A stretch of 64,000 nucleotides of DNA from Enterobacter oligotrophicus (GTDB taxonomy: Bacteria; Pseudomonadota; Gammaproteobacteria; Enterobacterales; Enterobacteriaceae). How positions within the stretch are numbered: position 1 is the stretch's first letter; each line of letters starts with the position of its first letter. Below are positions 10,202-23,295 of the stretch, piece by piece. The notes beneath the pieces are model-generated. The model was not told where the DNA came from and did not search any database. It saw nothing but the letters and a program-made list of their open reading frames with translations. Both the position numbers and the translations under genes were made by a program. The DNA is taken from the NCBI RefSeq assembly GCF_009176645.1, contig NZ_AP019007.1, positions 3,224,001 to 3,288,000 on the forward strand. The letters are read 5' to 3'.

Positions 10202-11950
10202 TTACCCCCTGACCCAGGCTTTTACCGTTGCGAGTTGCTGTCCTTCACCTTTTCCCCATGGCGTAATGCGGTACTCCCCCACGGCGGCCGGGATGATGAA
10301 TGTCTCGGCGTAATGCACGACGAAAGGCTCAAATGCACCGCTTGGGCTGTCAACGCGCGCTTCGTCGCCTTCAACCAGATTGAGCACGTTAACGCCACCT
10401 TCTGTGTGATGCGTGACCGGGCCGCTAAACCAGTGGCGGCGCGTTTCAATAAATTCCCGTTCGTGCAGGCCGGTACGTTCTTCGCGCCAGCTTTCACCTT
10501 CGGCAACCGGTTCAATACGGTTTACCAGATGTTCGTTCACCCACTGTGTATCGCGCTGCCAGTCGATAACCTGTTCGCCGTGGTCAAGATGCACCGGACG
10601 CGGTAACCCATCCATCCCCAGTCGACCCCAGTCCCAGAGCTTGAAGGTGAAAATGTAAGGCGTGGCGCTGATCTCAAGCACCATGGTGCCGGACCCGGAG
10701 CAGTGCACGGTGCCCGCCGGGATCAGGAAGTGGTCGTGTTTTTTGGCCGCAATCTGATTCACAAAGCGCGCGTCGTCGAACGGTTTCTCGCCGCGTGCCG
10801 CCTGGCGCAGATCGTTCAGCATGGCTTCAGGTTCGGTGCCGGTTTTGGTGCCGAGATAGACGACGGCACCCGGTTCGGCGTCGAGAATGTAATAGCTCTC
10901 ATCCTGGGTGTAATGCATGCCAAACTGCTGCTGGATGTACTCCGTTAATGGATGCACCTGAAAACTCAGGTTCTGCCCCCCAACGGTGTCGAGGAAATCA
11001 AAGCGGATCGGGAATTCTGCCCCGAAGCGTGCGTGAACCTTTTCGCCCAGTAGCGCGCGAGGCTGCAGAAGCACCAGGTCCTGAGAGGGGATCTCGATCC
11101 GAACGTCGCCAAACCGCATCAGCAGGCTGTTTTCCTCGGGCACGCAGTCAAAACACCATGCGTAGTTAGGCTTCGCTGGATCGAGATCGAATCGTTGTTT
11201 CATCCACTGTCCGCCCCAGACGCCGGGATCGAAGAATGGCACCACGCGGAACGGTTGTTGCGTTGTCTGCTGCAGCCCTGCACGCAGCGCCTCGCCGCTG
11301 ACTGCCGCCGGTGCGTTGGCAACGGTGGTATCCAGCAAATAATCGCAGCGTTTAAGCAGGGGCGTTTTATGTCGGTCAAAAACACGCCATTCGATGAAAA
11401 AAGCACGCTTGTAGCGGCGGAGTATGTCTTCATGCTGATTTTCCACGCCCCAGTTGCCAAGCTCGCCTGCGCGCATACGCTGCTGGATTTCCCAGCGCGG
11501 TAAATCCGCATACACCAGCACATCACCAGGGTGTACCAGTGCGGCACCTGGCCCGTAGACAATGACCAACCCGGAGGTGACATCCGCTACCTGCTGTTGC
11601 AGCGCGGCTAATGCGTGGCTGTCAAAAAATTCCGCAAGCTGGTGGCAGGAGAGTACGCCAAAGACGCGGTCATCCGTCAGGTTACGGTCCAGTAGGGCGT
11701 TGAGCGCCTGCACGTCATGGCGGGCGGTTTCAGCGTTTATCCGCACTGCGTCGCCCAACTGCACGAACAGGTTTTGCTCCAGCTCATCAAGACGAACGCC
11801 GGGATAACAATCAATAACCAGTACCGTTTTTTGGGTAAGGTGAATCCTGGTGTTAAGCGCAGCAATAATGTCGTTCCACCCGCGCCAGGCGTGGGTATCG
11901 AAGCCCCGAACGGTGACTTCCGGGTATTTGTTATAGAAGGTACTTTTCAT
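10202..11950 (-). CDS. Class I mannose-6-phosphate isomerase with extra N-terminal domain
   Basis: A 582-residue protein, well above the roughly 390 of E. coli ManA. Residues ~237-582 match class I phosphomannose isomerase: FFDPGVWGGQW (~239-249), metal ligands Q331 and H333 (FQVHP), E351 (TQDESYY) and H416 (PAGTVHC). Residues 1-235 form a separate alpha/beta domain. It contains KTVLVIDCYPG (41-51) where a P-loop would stand but no GxxxxGK[ST], and a late segment (YKRAFFIEWRVFDRHK, 180-195) reminiscent of uridine-kinase or phosphoribulokinase-type proteins. That resemblance is my inference. It is the first gene of the PTS operon, preceded by CGGAG, and is controlled through operator 2. Probable role: converts the imported sugar phosphate towards fructose-6-phosphate. 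Confidence 0.75.
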   Translation of the reverse strand: MKSTFYNKYPEVTVRGFDTHAWRGWNDIIAALNTRIHLTQKTVLVIDCYPGVRLDELEQNLFVQLGDAVRINAETARHDVQALNALLDRNLTDDRVFGVLSCHQLAEFFDSHALAALQQQVADVTSGLVIVYGPGAALVHPGDVLVYADLPRWEIQQRMRAGELGNWGVENQHEDILRRYKRAFFIEWRVFDRHKTPLLKRCDYLLDTTVANAPAAVSGEALRAGLQQTTQQPFRVVPFFDPGVWGGQWMKQRFDLDPAKPNYAWCFDCVPEENSLLMRFGDVRIEIPSQDLVLLQPRALLGEKVHARFGAEFPIRFDFLDTVGGQNLSFQVHPLTEYIQQQFGMHYTQDESYYILDAEPGAVVYLGTKTGTEPEAMLNDLRQAARGEKPFDDARFVNQIAAKKHDHFLIPAGTVHCSGSGTMVLEISATPYIFTFKLWDWGRLGMDGLPRPVHLDHGEQVIDWQRDTQWVNEHLVNRIEPVAEGESWREERTGLHEREFIETRRHWFSGPVTHHTEGGVNVLNLVEGDEARVDSPSGAFEPFVVHYAETFIIPAAVGEYRITPWGKGEGQQLATVKAWVRG

Positions 11951-11977
11951 CTGTTCACTCCGTTATCGTTATAATAA

Positions 11978-11993
11978 GATTAATCGATTAACC
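11978..11993. promoter_or_regulatory. LacI-type operator 2 (PTS operon promoter)
   Basis: GATTAATCGATTAACC is operator 1 read on the other strand, base for base. On the minus strand it lies just upstream of a -10-like TATTAT (plus 11971-11976) and so sits between the -35 and -10 regions of the PTS operon. Confidence 0.75.
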
Positions 11994-12008
11994 TTGTTAT
12001 GGAAGAGT

Positions 12009-12025
12009 GGTTAACGCGATTAACC
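12009..12025. promoter_or_regulatory. Extra inverted half-sites between operators 2 and 3
   Basis: GGTTAA and TTAACC half-sites flank a 5-bp centre (CGCGA) instead of the 4-bp centre of the main operators. It may be a weaker or decoy site for the same regulator; this is based only on half-site identity. Confidence 0.35.
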
Positions 12026-12064
12026 CGGCACTCTGCGCAGGAAAGCGGATTTTCTGGCGGGGAG

Positions 12065-12080
12065 TGTGAACCGCTTCACA
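12065..12080. promoter_or_regulatory. CRP-binding site
   Basis: TGTGA-N6-TCACA, a perfect match to the core CRP consensus, in the divergent control region between the PTS operon and the LacI-type gene. Its centre is about 41 bp before a plausible start for the regulator and about 110 bp from that of the PTS operon. Confidence 0.8.
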
Positions 12081-12099
12081 GGGAATGAGGCAAAATTCA

Positions 12100-12115
12100 G
12101 GTTATTCGATTAATC
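12100..12115. promoter_or_regulatory. LacI-type operator 3 (regulator gene)
   Basis: GGTTATTCGATTAATC differs by one base from operator 1 and lies 24 bp ahead of the regulator ATG. This implies autoregulation. Confidence 0.7.
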
Positions 12116-12138
12116 TGTGAAAGGAAAAAGGAGGAACA

Positions 12139-13146
12139 ATGACGACTATTACGCTGGCGCAGGTCGCAGAACGAGCAGGCGTATCGACCGCCACGGTGTC
12201 GATGGTGCTGCGAAACCGTGGGCGGATCTCTCAGGCCACCAGGGAAAGGGTGCTGAAAGCAATTGATGATTCCGGCTATGTTTACAATCAGACGGCGGCA
12301 AACCTGCGTAACCGCAGCAGTAACCAGGTTGGGCTGCTTTTGCACGATATAACAAACCCTTTTTACGGGGAAATGACCGCCGGGCTAAGCCATGAGATGG
12401 AGCGCCACGACATGCTGCTGTTTCTGGCAAACAGCGAAGAATCCGGCGAGCGGCAGCAAAAATTCGTCGATTCGTTGATGCGAAATAACGCCTGCGGCAT
12501 GGTGCTCTGTGCCGCCCGTGAAACGCCGCGCTCCTTTTTTGACAGTCTGAAGCGACGCAACATTCCTGCCATTATGGTTGTACGTCCGGTCAACGATCCG
12601 GATTTTGATTTCGTCGGGACCGACAACTTTCTTGGCACCCAGATGGCGACCGCGCATCTGCTTAAACTTGGACACCGCCATATCGCCTTTATTGGCGGGA
12701 GTCAGCATTCGGGTACACGCGCACAGCGTATCGGCGGTTTTACCAGTAAGCTGCTTGAAAATGGCCTGTCGGCAGATCCTCGCTGGGTTATCACCAGCCA
12801 GGCGAGCCAAAGCGACGGCGCACGCGTGGCCGAAAATTTATTCCGCCAGTATCCGGAGATCACCGCCGCAGTCTGCTATCAGGATATTGTCGCGCTGGGG
12901 GTAATGCAGGCGCTACGCAAACTGAGACGTGAACCCGGACGCGATTTTGCCCTGGTCGGTTTCGACGATATCACCGAGGCGGCGCTGGTCCAGCCAGGGC
13001 TTACGACCGTTTCGGTGGCGGCGAAAGAGATAGGTCGTAAAGCCGGAGAGCTTCTCTTCAGCCGAATTCAGGGGAATAACGAGCCGCCGAAACGCATCAT
13101 TCTGCCTCCGGCACTGGTAGTCAGAGAATCATGCGGTTTCGTTTAG
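12139..13146 (+). CDS. LacI-family transcriptional regulator of the PTS island
   Basis: A 335-residue repressor. The N-terminal helix-turn-helix (~residues 4-25, TLAQVAERAGVSTATVS) is followed by the hinge region. A periplasmic-binding-protein-like effector domain runs from ~60 to 330 (GLLLHDITNPFYGEM and FVGTDNFLGTQMATAHL are typical). The start has a strong AAGGAGG at 12128-12133. It is divergent from the isomerase/PTS operon. The three copies of the TTAATCGATTAA-type operator at the island's promoters are its likely targets. The effector is probably the sugar or sugar phosphate handled by the island. Confidence 0.88.
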   Translation: MTTITLAQVAERAGVSTATVSMVLRNRGRISQATRERVLKAIDDSGYVYNQTAANLRNRSSNQVGLLLHDITNPFYGEMTAGLSHEMERHDMLLFLANSEESGERQQKFVDSLMRNNACGMVLCAARETPRSFFDSLKRRNIPAIMVVRPVNDPDFDFVGTDNFLGTQMATAHLLKLGHRHIAFIGGSQHSGTRAQRIGGFTSKLLENGLSADPRWVITSQASQSDGARVAENLFRQYPEITAAVCYQDIVALGVMQALRKLRREPGRDFALVGFDDITEAALVQPGLTTVSVAAKEIGRKAGELLFSRIQGNNEPPKRIILPPALVVRESCGFV

Positions 13147-13259
13147 TATGTCTTTTACTGATAACGGCTTCGGTTTCACAGTAAATTCTAATTATGGGTG
13201 TTTTTAGTGGCAGCCCGTGACAGGGCTGGTTACTCTGAAAACGATTTACATAAAGTTAA

Positions 13260-14096
<837 letters not shown>

Positions 14097-14150
14097 GATT
14101 TATTACCCATCGTGATGTGGTTATTGCAGTCGTAATCTATTGATTGCATA

Positions 14151-14173
14151 GGGCAATATTTTATTGCCCTTTT
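14151..14173 (+). terminator. dapB terminator
   Basis: Perfect 8-bp stem GGGCAATA / TATTGCCC (14151-14158, 14162-14169), a TTT loop and a following TTTT. Confidence 0.9.
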
Positions 14174-14551
14174 ATTTTTCCTGTTTTAAGTTATTTTTTG
14201 TTTATATTGCTCATAAAGAATAGTTTTCTCTCTTTTTTGTGTTGCGGTAATGTAAATTTTGACCATCTGGTCCACTTTTTACTGCGCTCTGTCTTTCTTT
14301 TCCATTAAACTCACTGCGCAAGCGTTTCCTGCGGTGATTTACCTGATCTTTTTACCGCTTAATTCGCATTACTGATTCCAGGCTCGCAAAAGAATAAGCA
14401 AAATCACTGTTTTTGAGTTGACTTTTACCCTCCTAATCCCCAGAATGCCGCCGTTTGCCAAAAATCCGCTGGCAACACATTTGCATTGATTCATGGCATA
14501 GTTATGAATTAATATGCAAATAAAGTGAGTGAATATTCTCTGGAGGGTGTT
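14174..14551 (+). promoter_or_regulatory. carAB control region
   Basis: A 378-bp non-coding stretch. A PurR-like site is at 14316-14331 (core CGCAA-N-CGTTT). Promoter P1 has TTGACT at 14418-14423, a 17-bp spacer and CAGAAT at 14441-14446. Two 18-bp ARG boxes are at 14502-14519 and 14523-14540, 3 bp apart and overlapping the downstream promoter P2. This matches the known E. coli carAB arrangement of pyrimidine/purine-controlled P1 and arginine-repressed P2. 14174-14310 is AT-rich and shows no gene. Confidence 0.8.
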
Positions 14552-15700
14552 TTGATTAAGTCAGCGCTATTGGTTCTGGAAGACGGAACCCAGTTTATCG
14601 GTCGGGCCATAGGGGCAACAGGTTCGGCGGTTGGGGAAGTCGTTTTCAATACTTCAATGACCGGTTATCAAGAAATCCTCACTGATCCTTCCTATTCCCG
14701 CCAAATCGTTACTCTTACTTATCCCCATATCGGCAATGTCGGCACCAATGCGGCTGACGAAGAATCCTCTCAGGTACATGCGCAAGGTCTGGTCATTCGT
14801 GACCTGCCGCTGATTGCCAGTAATTTCCGCAATACCGAAGATCTCTCTTCTTACCTGAAGCGCCATAACATCGTGGCGATTGCCGATATCGATACCCGTA
14901 AGCTGACGCGTCTGCTGCGCGAGAAGGGTGCCCAGAACGGCTGCATCATCGCGGGTGATAACCTGGATGCAGCGCTGGCGCTTGAAAAAGCGAAAGCCTT
15001 CCCCGGCCTGAACGGCATGGATCTGGCGAAAGAAGTGACCACAACAGAAGCCTACAGCTGGACCCAGGGGAGCTGGACGCTGGAGGGCGACCTCCCGGAA
15101 GCGAAACCGGAGAGCGAGCTGCCGTTCCATGTTGTCGCTTACGATTTCGGTGCCAAGCGCAATATCCTGCGCATGCTGGTGGATCGCGGTTGCCGCCTGA
15201 CGGTGGTTCCGGCGAAAACCTCTGCTGAAGAGGTACTGAAGATGAATCCGGATGGCATCTTCCTCTCCAACGGCCCTGGCGACCCGGCACCGTGCGACTA
15301 CGCTATCGACGCCATCACATCCTTCCTGGAAACCGATATCCCGGTATTCGGTATCTGCCTCGGCCATCAGCTGCTGGCGCTGGCGAGCGGTGCGAACACC
15401 ATTAAGATGAAGTTTGGTCACCACGGTGGCAACCACCCGGTGAAAGACATCGATAACAATACGGTGATGATTACCGCGCAGAACCACGGGTTTGCCGTGG
15501 ATGAGGCCTCCATGCCGGCTAACCTGCGCGTCACGCACAAGTCACTGTTCGATGGCACCCTGCAGGGTATCCATCGTACCGATAAGCCCGCGTTCAGCTT
15601 CCAGGGCCACCCTGAAGCCAGCCCAGGCCCGCACGATGCCGCGCCGCTGTTCGATCACTTCATCGAACTTATCGAGCAATACCGTAAGACCGCTAAATAA
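14552..15700 (+). CDS. carA: Carbamoyl-phosphate synthase small (glutaminase) subunit
   Basis: Releases ammonia from glutamine and channels it to CarB for carbamoyl phosphate, shared by arginine and pyrimidine synthesis. The TTG at 14552 gives 382 residues beginning [12 protein letters not shown], as in E. coli, with Shine-Dalgarno TGGAGGGTG at 14541-14549. An upstream in-frame start at 14525 would fall inside an ARG box and is rejected. The class I amidotransferase nucleophile is C269 in GICLGHQ, and the HPE of the triad is in FQGHPEAS near 352-355. carB starts 18 bp downstream. Confidence 0.97.
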   Translation: MIKSALLVLEDGTQFIGRAIGATGSAVGEVVFNTSMTGYQEILTDPSYSRQIVTLTYPHIGNVGTNAADEESSQVHAQGLVIRDLPLIASNFRNTEDLSSYLKRHNIVAIADIDTRKLTRLLREKGAQNGCIIAGDNLDAALALEKAKAFPGLNGMDLAKEVTTTEAYSWTQGSWTLEGDLPEAKPESELPFHVVAYDFGAKRNILRMLVDRGCRLTVVPAKTSAEEVLKMNPDGIFLSNGPGDPAPCDYAIDAITSFLETDIPVFGICLGHQLLALASGANTIKMKFGHHGGNHPVKDIDNNTVMITAQNHGFAVDEASMPANLRVTHKSLFDGTLQGIHRTDKPAFSFQGHPEASPGPHDAAPLFDHFIELIEQYRKTAK

Positions 15701-15718
15701 TCAGGAGCCGAAAAGACA

Positions 15719-18943
<3,225 letters not shown>

Positions 18944-18948
18944 GTTCA

Positions 18949-18979
18949 AATACCCGGTGGCGCACCGTCACCGGGTATT
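18949..18979 (+). terminator. Hairpin after carAB
   Basis: An 11-bp perfect stem AATACCCGGTG / CACCGGGTATT with a 9-base loop, followed by a pyrimidine-rich CTTCCCCTCTT. Confidence 0.75.
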
Positions 18980-19082
18980 CTTCCCCTCTTAAGAACCTTC
19001 TGGTTTTCCATCCGCTTTCAGTCAGTTAGCCTAAAATTGTTAGGTCGATAACGAAATTCAACTGAAAAGCAGGGGAAACACC

Positions 19083-19316
19083 ATGCGAAATAAACTTTTT
19101 ATCACCTCAATTCTGGCTGCCACTGCACTGTTTACCGTTGCGGGCTGTTCTTCTAATCAGGCTGTGAAAACCACCGATGGCCGCACCATTGTCACCGACG
19201 GTAAACCGCAGGTAGATGACGATACTGGCCTGGTATCGTACAAAAATGCGGAAACTGGCCAAACTGAACAGATTAACCGCGATCAGGTGAAATCGATGGG
19301 TGAGCTGGACAACTAG
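19083..19316 (+). CDS. YgdI/YgdR-family small lipoprotein
   Basis: A 77-residue predicted lipoprotein. The signal peptide ends in the lipobox TVAGC with acylated C22. The mature ~55 residues (TTDGRTIVTDGKPQVDDDTGLVSYKN) match the small SH3-like DUF903 family of E. coli YgdI and YgdR. The function of the family is unknown to me. A good ribosome site (GCAGGGGAAA) precedes the ATG. It stands alone between carB and kefF, where K-12 carries the caiF/cai/fix/yaaU genes. Confidence 0.85.
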   Translation: MRNKLFITSILAATALFTVAGCSSNQAVKTTDGRTIVTDGKPQVDDDTGLVSYKNAETGQTEQINRDQVKSMGELDN

Positions 19317-19354
19317 TTCAGATTTCTGACCGTAGCCCGTCAATAATATTCACT

Positions 19355-19419
19355 ATTAGCCTGCTGAATTACTGACTACACTCTTTTGGTAAAAGAGCGC
19401 AGTAAAACAACAGGCTAAT
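19355..19419 (+). promoter_or_regulatory. Inverted repeat in the kefF leader
   Basis: ATTAGCCTG (19355-19363) and CAGGCTAAT (19411-19419) are perfect inverted repeats. A smaller hairpin CTCTTTT/AAAAGAG (19381-19397) lies inside the loop. The distal arm ends two bases before the kefF ATG and covers the place of the ribosome site, so folding could limit kefF translation. Confidence 0.45.
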
Positions 19420-19421
19420 CA

Positions 19422-19952
19422 ATGATTCTGATAATTTATGCGCATCCATACCCGCAGCACTCGCATGCGAACAAGCGGATGCTCGAACAGGTAAGGACGC
19501 TTGAAAACGTAGAGATACGTTCCCTCTATCAACTCTATCCCGATTTTAATATCGATATCGCCGCCGAACAGGAGGCGCTCTCCCGTGCCGATCTGATTAT
19601 CTGGCAGCATCCGATGCAGTGGTACAGCACGCCGCCGTTACTGAAGCTGTGGATCGACAAAGTCTTTTCTCACGGCTGGGCATACGGACACCACGGTAAC
19701 GCGCTGAAGGGCAAAAGCCTGATGTGGGCCGTGACCACCGGGGGCGGTGAAAGTCATTTCGATATTGGCTCCTTCCCCGGATTTGACGTGCTGGCGCAGC
19801 CGCTACAGGCGACGGCGCTCTACTGCGGCCTGAACTGGCTGCCGCCTTTTGCGATGCACTGTACGTTTGTTTGCGATGATGAAACCTTGCAGGCGCAGGC
19901 GCGTCACTACAAACAACGCTTACTTGAGTGGCAGGAGACGCACAATGGATAG
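19422..19952 (+). CDS. kefF: KefC ancillary quinone oxidoreductase
   Basis: A flavodoxin-fold FMN protein of 176 residues. It is needed for full activity of the KefC potassium efflux system and also acts as a quinone/electrophile reductase. Visible marks are the N-terminal [19 protein letters not shown] segment, the [19 protein letters not shown] segment (~64-82) and the [10 protein letters not shown] substrate loop (~106-115). It overlaps kefC by 8 bp, a coupling found in E. coli. Confidence 0.95.
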   Translation: MILIIYAHPYPQHSHANKRMLEQVRTLENVEIRSLYQLYPDFNIDIAAEQEALSRADLIIWQHPMQWYSTPPLLKLWIDKVFSHGWAYGHHGNALKGKSLMWAVTTGGGESHFDIGSFPGFDVLAQPLQATALYCGLNWLPPFAMHCTFVCDDETLQAQARHYKQRLLEWQETHNG

Positions 19953-21810
19953 CCATACGCTGATACAGGCGCTGATTTACCTCGGTGCGGCGGCACTGAT
20001 CGTGCCCGTGGCGGTACGCCTGGGTCTGGGCTCCGTGCTGGGCTATCTGATTGCGGGTTGTGTTATCGGGCCGTGGGGATTCCGCCTGGTGACGGATGCC
20101 GAGTCGATTCTGCATTTCGCCGAAATTGGCGTGGTGTTGATGCTGTTTGTGATTGGTCTGGAGCTTGATCCACAGCGCCTCTGGAAACTGCGTGCCTCGG
20201 TGTTTGGCGGTGGTGCGCTCCAGATGCTGGCCTGTGGTCTGCTGTTGGGCGGTTTCTGTATCCTGCTCGGTATGGAGTGGAAAGTTGCAGAACTGATTGG
20301 GATGACGCTGGCGCTCTCCTCCACGGCAATCGCCATGCAGGCGATGAACGAACGTAACCTGACGGTTTCGCAGATGGGGCGCAGTGCGTTCTCGGTTCTG
20401 CTGTTCCAGGATATCGCTGCCATTCCGCTGGTGGCGATGATCCCGCTGCTGGCAGCAAGCGGCGCGTCAACGACGCTGGGCGCTTTTGCGCTGTCGGCGT
20501 TAAAAGTTGCCGGTGCGCTGGCACTGGTTATCCTGCTGGGCCGCTACGTGACCCGTCCACTGCTGCGGTTCGTTGCGCGTTCTGGCCTGCGCGAAGTGTT
20601 CAGTGCCGTTGCCTTGTTCCTGGTGTTCGGTTTTGGTCTGCTGCTGGAAGAGGCCGGGCTGTCGATGGCGATGGGGGCGTTCCTGGCGGGTGTGCTGCTG
20701 GCAAGCTCTGAATATCGTCATGCGCTGGAAAGCGATATCGAGCCGTTTAAGGGGCTGCTGCTGGGGCTGTTTTTCATCGGCGTCGGGATGTCTATCGACT
20801 TCGGCACGCTGGTGACGCATCCGCTGCGGATCATCATCCTGCTGGTGGGCTTCCTGGTCATTAAAATGGTGATGCTGTGGCTGATTGCGCGGCCATTGAA
20901 AGTGCCGAATAAACAGCGTCGGTGGTTCGCCGTGCTGCTGGGGCAGGGAAGTGAGTTCGCATTTGTGGTCTTTGGTGCGGCGCAGATGGCCGATGTACTC
21001 GATCCTGAGTGGGCGAAAGCATTAACGCTGGCTGTGGCGCTGTCGATGGCGGCAACGCCTGTCCTGCTGGTGCTGCTGACGCGCCTGGAGAAAACAGGCA
21101 GTGAACAGGAGCGCGAAGCCGATGAGATCGACGAAGAACAGCCGCGCGTGATCATCGCCGGGTTTGGTCGCTTCGGGCAGATCACCGGACGTTTACTGCT
21201 CTCAAGTGGCGTCAAAATGGTCATCCTCGACCACGATCCCGACCACGTGGATACCCTGCGTAAATTCGACATGAAAGTGTTCTACGGCGATGCGACTCGC
21301 GTCGATCTGCTGGAGTCAGCAGGTGCGGCGAAGGCTGAGGTGCTGATCAACGCCATTGATGATCCACAAACCAGCATGCAGATGGTCGAACTGGTGAAGG
21401 CGCATTTCCCGAACCTGACGATTATTTCGCGTGCGCGCGATGTGGATCACTATATCCAGCTGCGTCAGGCGGGCGTTACGGCACCAGAGCGTGAAACCTT
21501 CGAAGGTGCACTGAAATCGGGCCGAATGGCGCTGGAAAGCCTGGGGCTGGGGGCGTATGAAGCGCGTGAACGTGCCGATTTGTTCCGCCGTTTCAACACG
21601 GAAATGGTGGAAGAGATGGTCGCGATGGCGGCAAGTACCGCGTCCGAACGTGCCGCGGTCTTTAAACGCACCAGCGCGATGCTGACGGAAATCATCAACG
21701 AAGACCGCAACCATCTGTCGCTGGTTCAGCGTCACGGCTGGCAGGGAACGGAAGAGGGCAAACACACCGGCAATCCGGAGGATGAACCGGAGAGTAAACC
21801 CTCTGCGTGA
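19945..21810 (+). CDS. kefC: Glutathione-regulated potassium-efflux system protein
   Basis: Inner-membrane K+/H+ antiporter gated by glutathione adducts, acidifying the cytoplasm for protection from electrophiles. ATG 19945 gives 621 residues (E. coli 620) starting [10 protein letters not shown]. The N-terminal ~380 residues hold 12 or so hydrophobic segments of the CPA2 family. A linker is followed by an RCK/TrkA-N domain with the Rossmann motif [11 protein letters not shown] (~400-410). An earlier in-frame start at 19849 lies within kefF and is rejected. Confidence 0.96.
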   Translation: MDSHTLIQALIYLGAAALIVPVAVRLGLGSVLGYLIAGCVIGPWGFRLVTDAESILHFAEIGVVLMLFVIGLELDPQRLWKLRASVFGGGALQMLACGLLLGGFCILLGMEWKVAELIGMTLALSSTAIAMQAMNERNLTVSQMGRSAFSVLLFQDIAAIPLVAMIPLLAASGASTTLGAFALSALKVAGALALVILLGRYVTRPLLRFVARSGLREVFSAVALFLVFGFGLLLEEAGLSMAMGAFLAGVLLASSEYRHALESDIEPFKGLLLGLFFIGVGMSIDFGTLVTHPLRIIILLVGFLVIKMVMLWLIARPLKVPNKQRRWFAVLLGQGSEFAFVVFGAAQMADVLDPEWAKALTLAVALSMAATPVLLVLLTRLEKTGSEQEREADEIDEEQPRVIIAGFGRFGQITGRLLLSSGVKMVILDHDPDHVDTLRKFDMKVFYGDATRVDLLESAGAAKAEVLINAIDDPQTSMQMVELVKAHFPNLTIISRARDVDHYIQLRQAGVTAPERETFEGALKSGRMALESLGLGAYEARERADLFRRFNTEMVEEMVAMAASTASERAAVFKRTSAMLTEIINEDRNHLSLVQRHGWQGTEEGKHTGNPEDEPESKPSA

Positions 21811-21891
21811 AGTGGTGTTGCCAGCAATATTAAAAAATTTCTGTTTCTTTACTCTGCCGCCAGTCGACGAAAGATTATGCTTTCCGTATAG

Positions 21892-22404
<513 letters not shown>

Positions 22405-22410
22405 GCGATT

Positions 22411-22435
22411 TTCCCTCTCCCACGGGGAGAGGGAA
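22411..22435. terminator. Hairpin between convergent folA and apaH
   Basis: An 11-bp stem TTCCCTCTCCC / GGGAGAGGGAA with a 3-base loop, 7 bp after folA and 8 bp before the apaH stop on the other strand. The same CCCTCTCCC/GGGAGAGGG unit is found at 42584-42604 between another convergent pair. It probably acts as a bidirectional terminator. Confidence 0.7.
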
Positions 22436-22442
22436 TAAATCA

Positions 22443-23291
22443 TCAGGAGGCTACGGCCTCACTTTCCCCTAAATCCAGCTGTCGGTTGGACGGCTGCACG
22501 AAGTACGTTTTATCTTCCCAGCGTAAGCAGGTCAAATCTCCGCCCCAGCAGCATCCGGTATCAAGACCATAAATGCCTTCCGGCGTGCCTTTTCCTTCAA
22601 GCGAAGCCCAGTGACCGAACACCACGCTGTACGCGTTGGTCACCGGCCCTGGAATAGCAAACCAGGGTTTGAGTGGCGCTGGTGCGTTCTCCGGCGTGTC
22701 TTTGCAGTACATATCCAGTTGCCCGTTCGGGAAACAGTAACGCATGCGGGTAAAAGCGTTCGTGATAAAACGCAGACGCGCCAGACCGCTGAGATCTTCG
22801 CTCCAGTTGTTCGGCATATCGCCGTACATGGCATCGAGGAAGAACGGGTAGGAGTCGCTCGCCAGCACCGCTTCAGCGTCGCGCGCGCAGGTCTTTGCCG
22901 TGTCGAGATCCCATTGCGGGGTAATCCCGGCGTGGGCCATCACCAGCTTTTTCTCTTCGTCAATTTGCAGCAGCGGCTGGCGACGCAGCCAGTTAAGCAG
23001 CTCATCGGCGTCCGGCGCTTCCAGCAATGGCGTAAGGCGATCTTTCGGCTTATTACGGCTGATCCCGGCATACACGGCCAGCAGATGCAGATCGTGATTG
23101 CCCAACACCATGCGCACGCTGTCGCCCAGTGATTTGACGTAGCGCAGCACGTCCAGGGAGCCTGGACCACGCGCCACTAAATCACCCGTCAGCCAGAGAG
23201 TGTCCTTACCGGGGGTAAAGTCGACCTGTTTTAATAATGCGATCAGTTCATCGTAGCAACCGTGAACGTCGCCAATCAGATATGTAGACAT
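22443..23291 (-). CDS. apaH: Diadenosine tetraphosphatase (symmetrical)
   Basis: Hydrolyses Ap4A to two ADP and also removes NpnN caps from RNA. The ATG at 23291 gives 282 residues beginning [15 protein letters not shown]. The metallophosphatase motifs GDVHG (7-11), [10 protein letters not shown] (~36-45) and GNHD (~63-66) are present. An upstream in-frame extension would start inside apaG and lacks family similarity. It is the last gene of the lptD-surA-pdxA-rsmA-apaG-apaH series. Confidence 0.96.
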   Translation of the reverse strand: MSTYLIGDVHGCYDELIALLKQVDFTPGKDTLWLTGDLVARGPGSLDVLRYVKSLGDSVRMVLGNHDLHLLAVYAGISRNKPKDRLTPLLEAPDADELLNWLRRQPLLQIDEEKKLVMAHAGITPQWDLDTAKTCARDAEAVLASDSYPFFLDAMYGDMPNNWSEDLSGLARLRFITNAFTRMRYCFPNGQLDMYCKDTPENAPAPLKPWFAIPGPVTNAYSVVFGHWASLEGKGTPEGIYGLDTGCCWGGDLTCLRWEDKTYFVQPSNRQLDLGESEAVAS

Positions 23292-23295
23292 TAGA

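Noticed and set aside
6190..13146. Island as a recently inserted mobile element
   Set aside because: No integrase, transposase, tRNA target, direct repeats or composition jump is visible. It looks like a stable replacement of rihC.
12139..13146. Island LacI-type regulator as a second Cra or as a known galactose/ribose repressor
   Set aside because: Its helix-turn-helix and operator (TTAATCGATTAA) match none of the operators I know for those regulators, and the neighbours do not fit.
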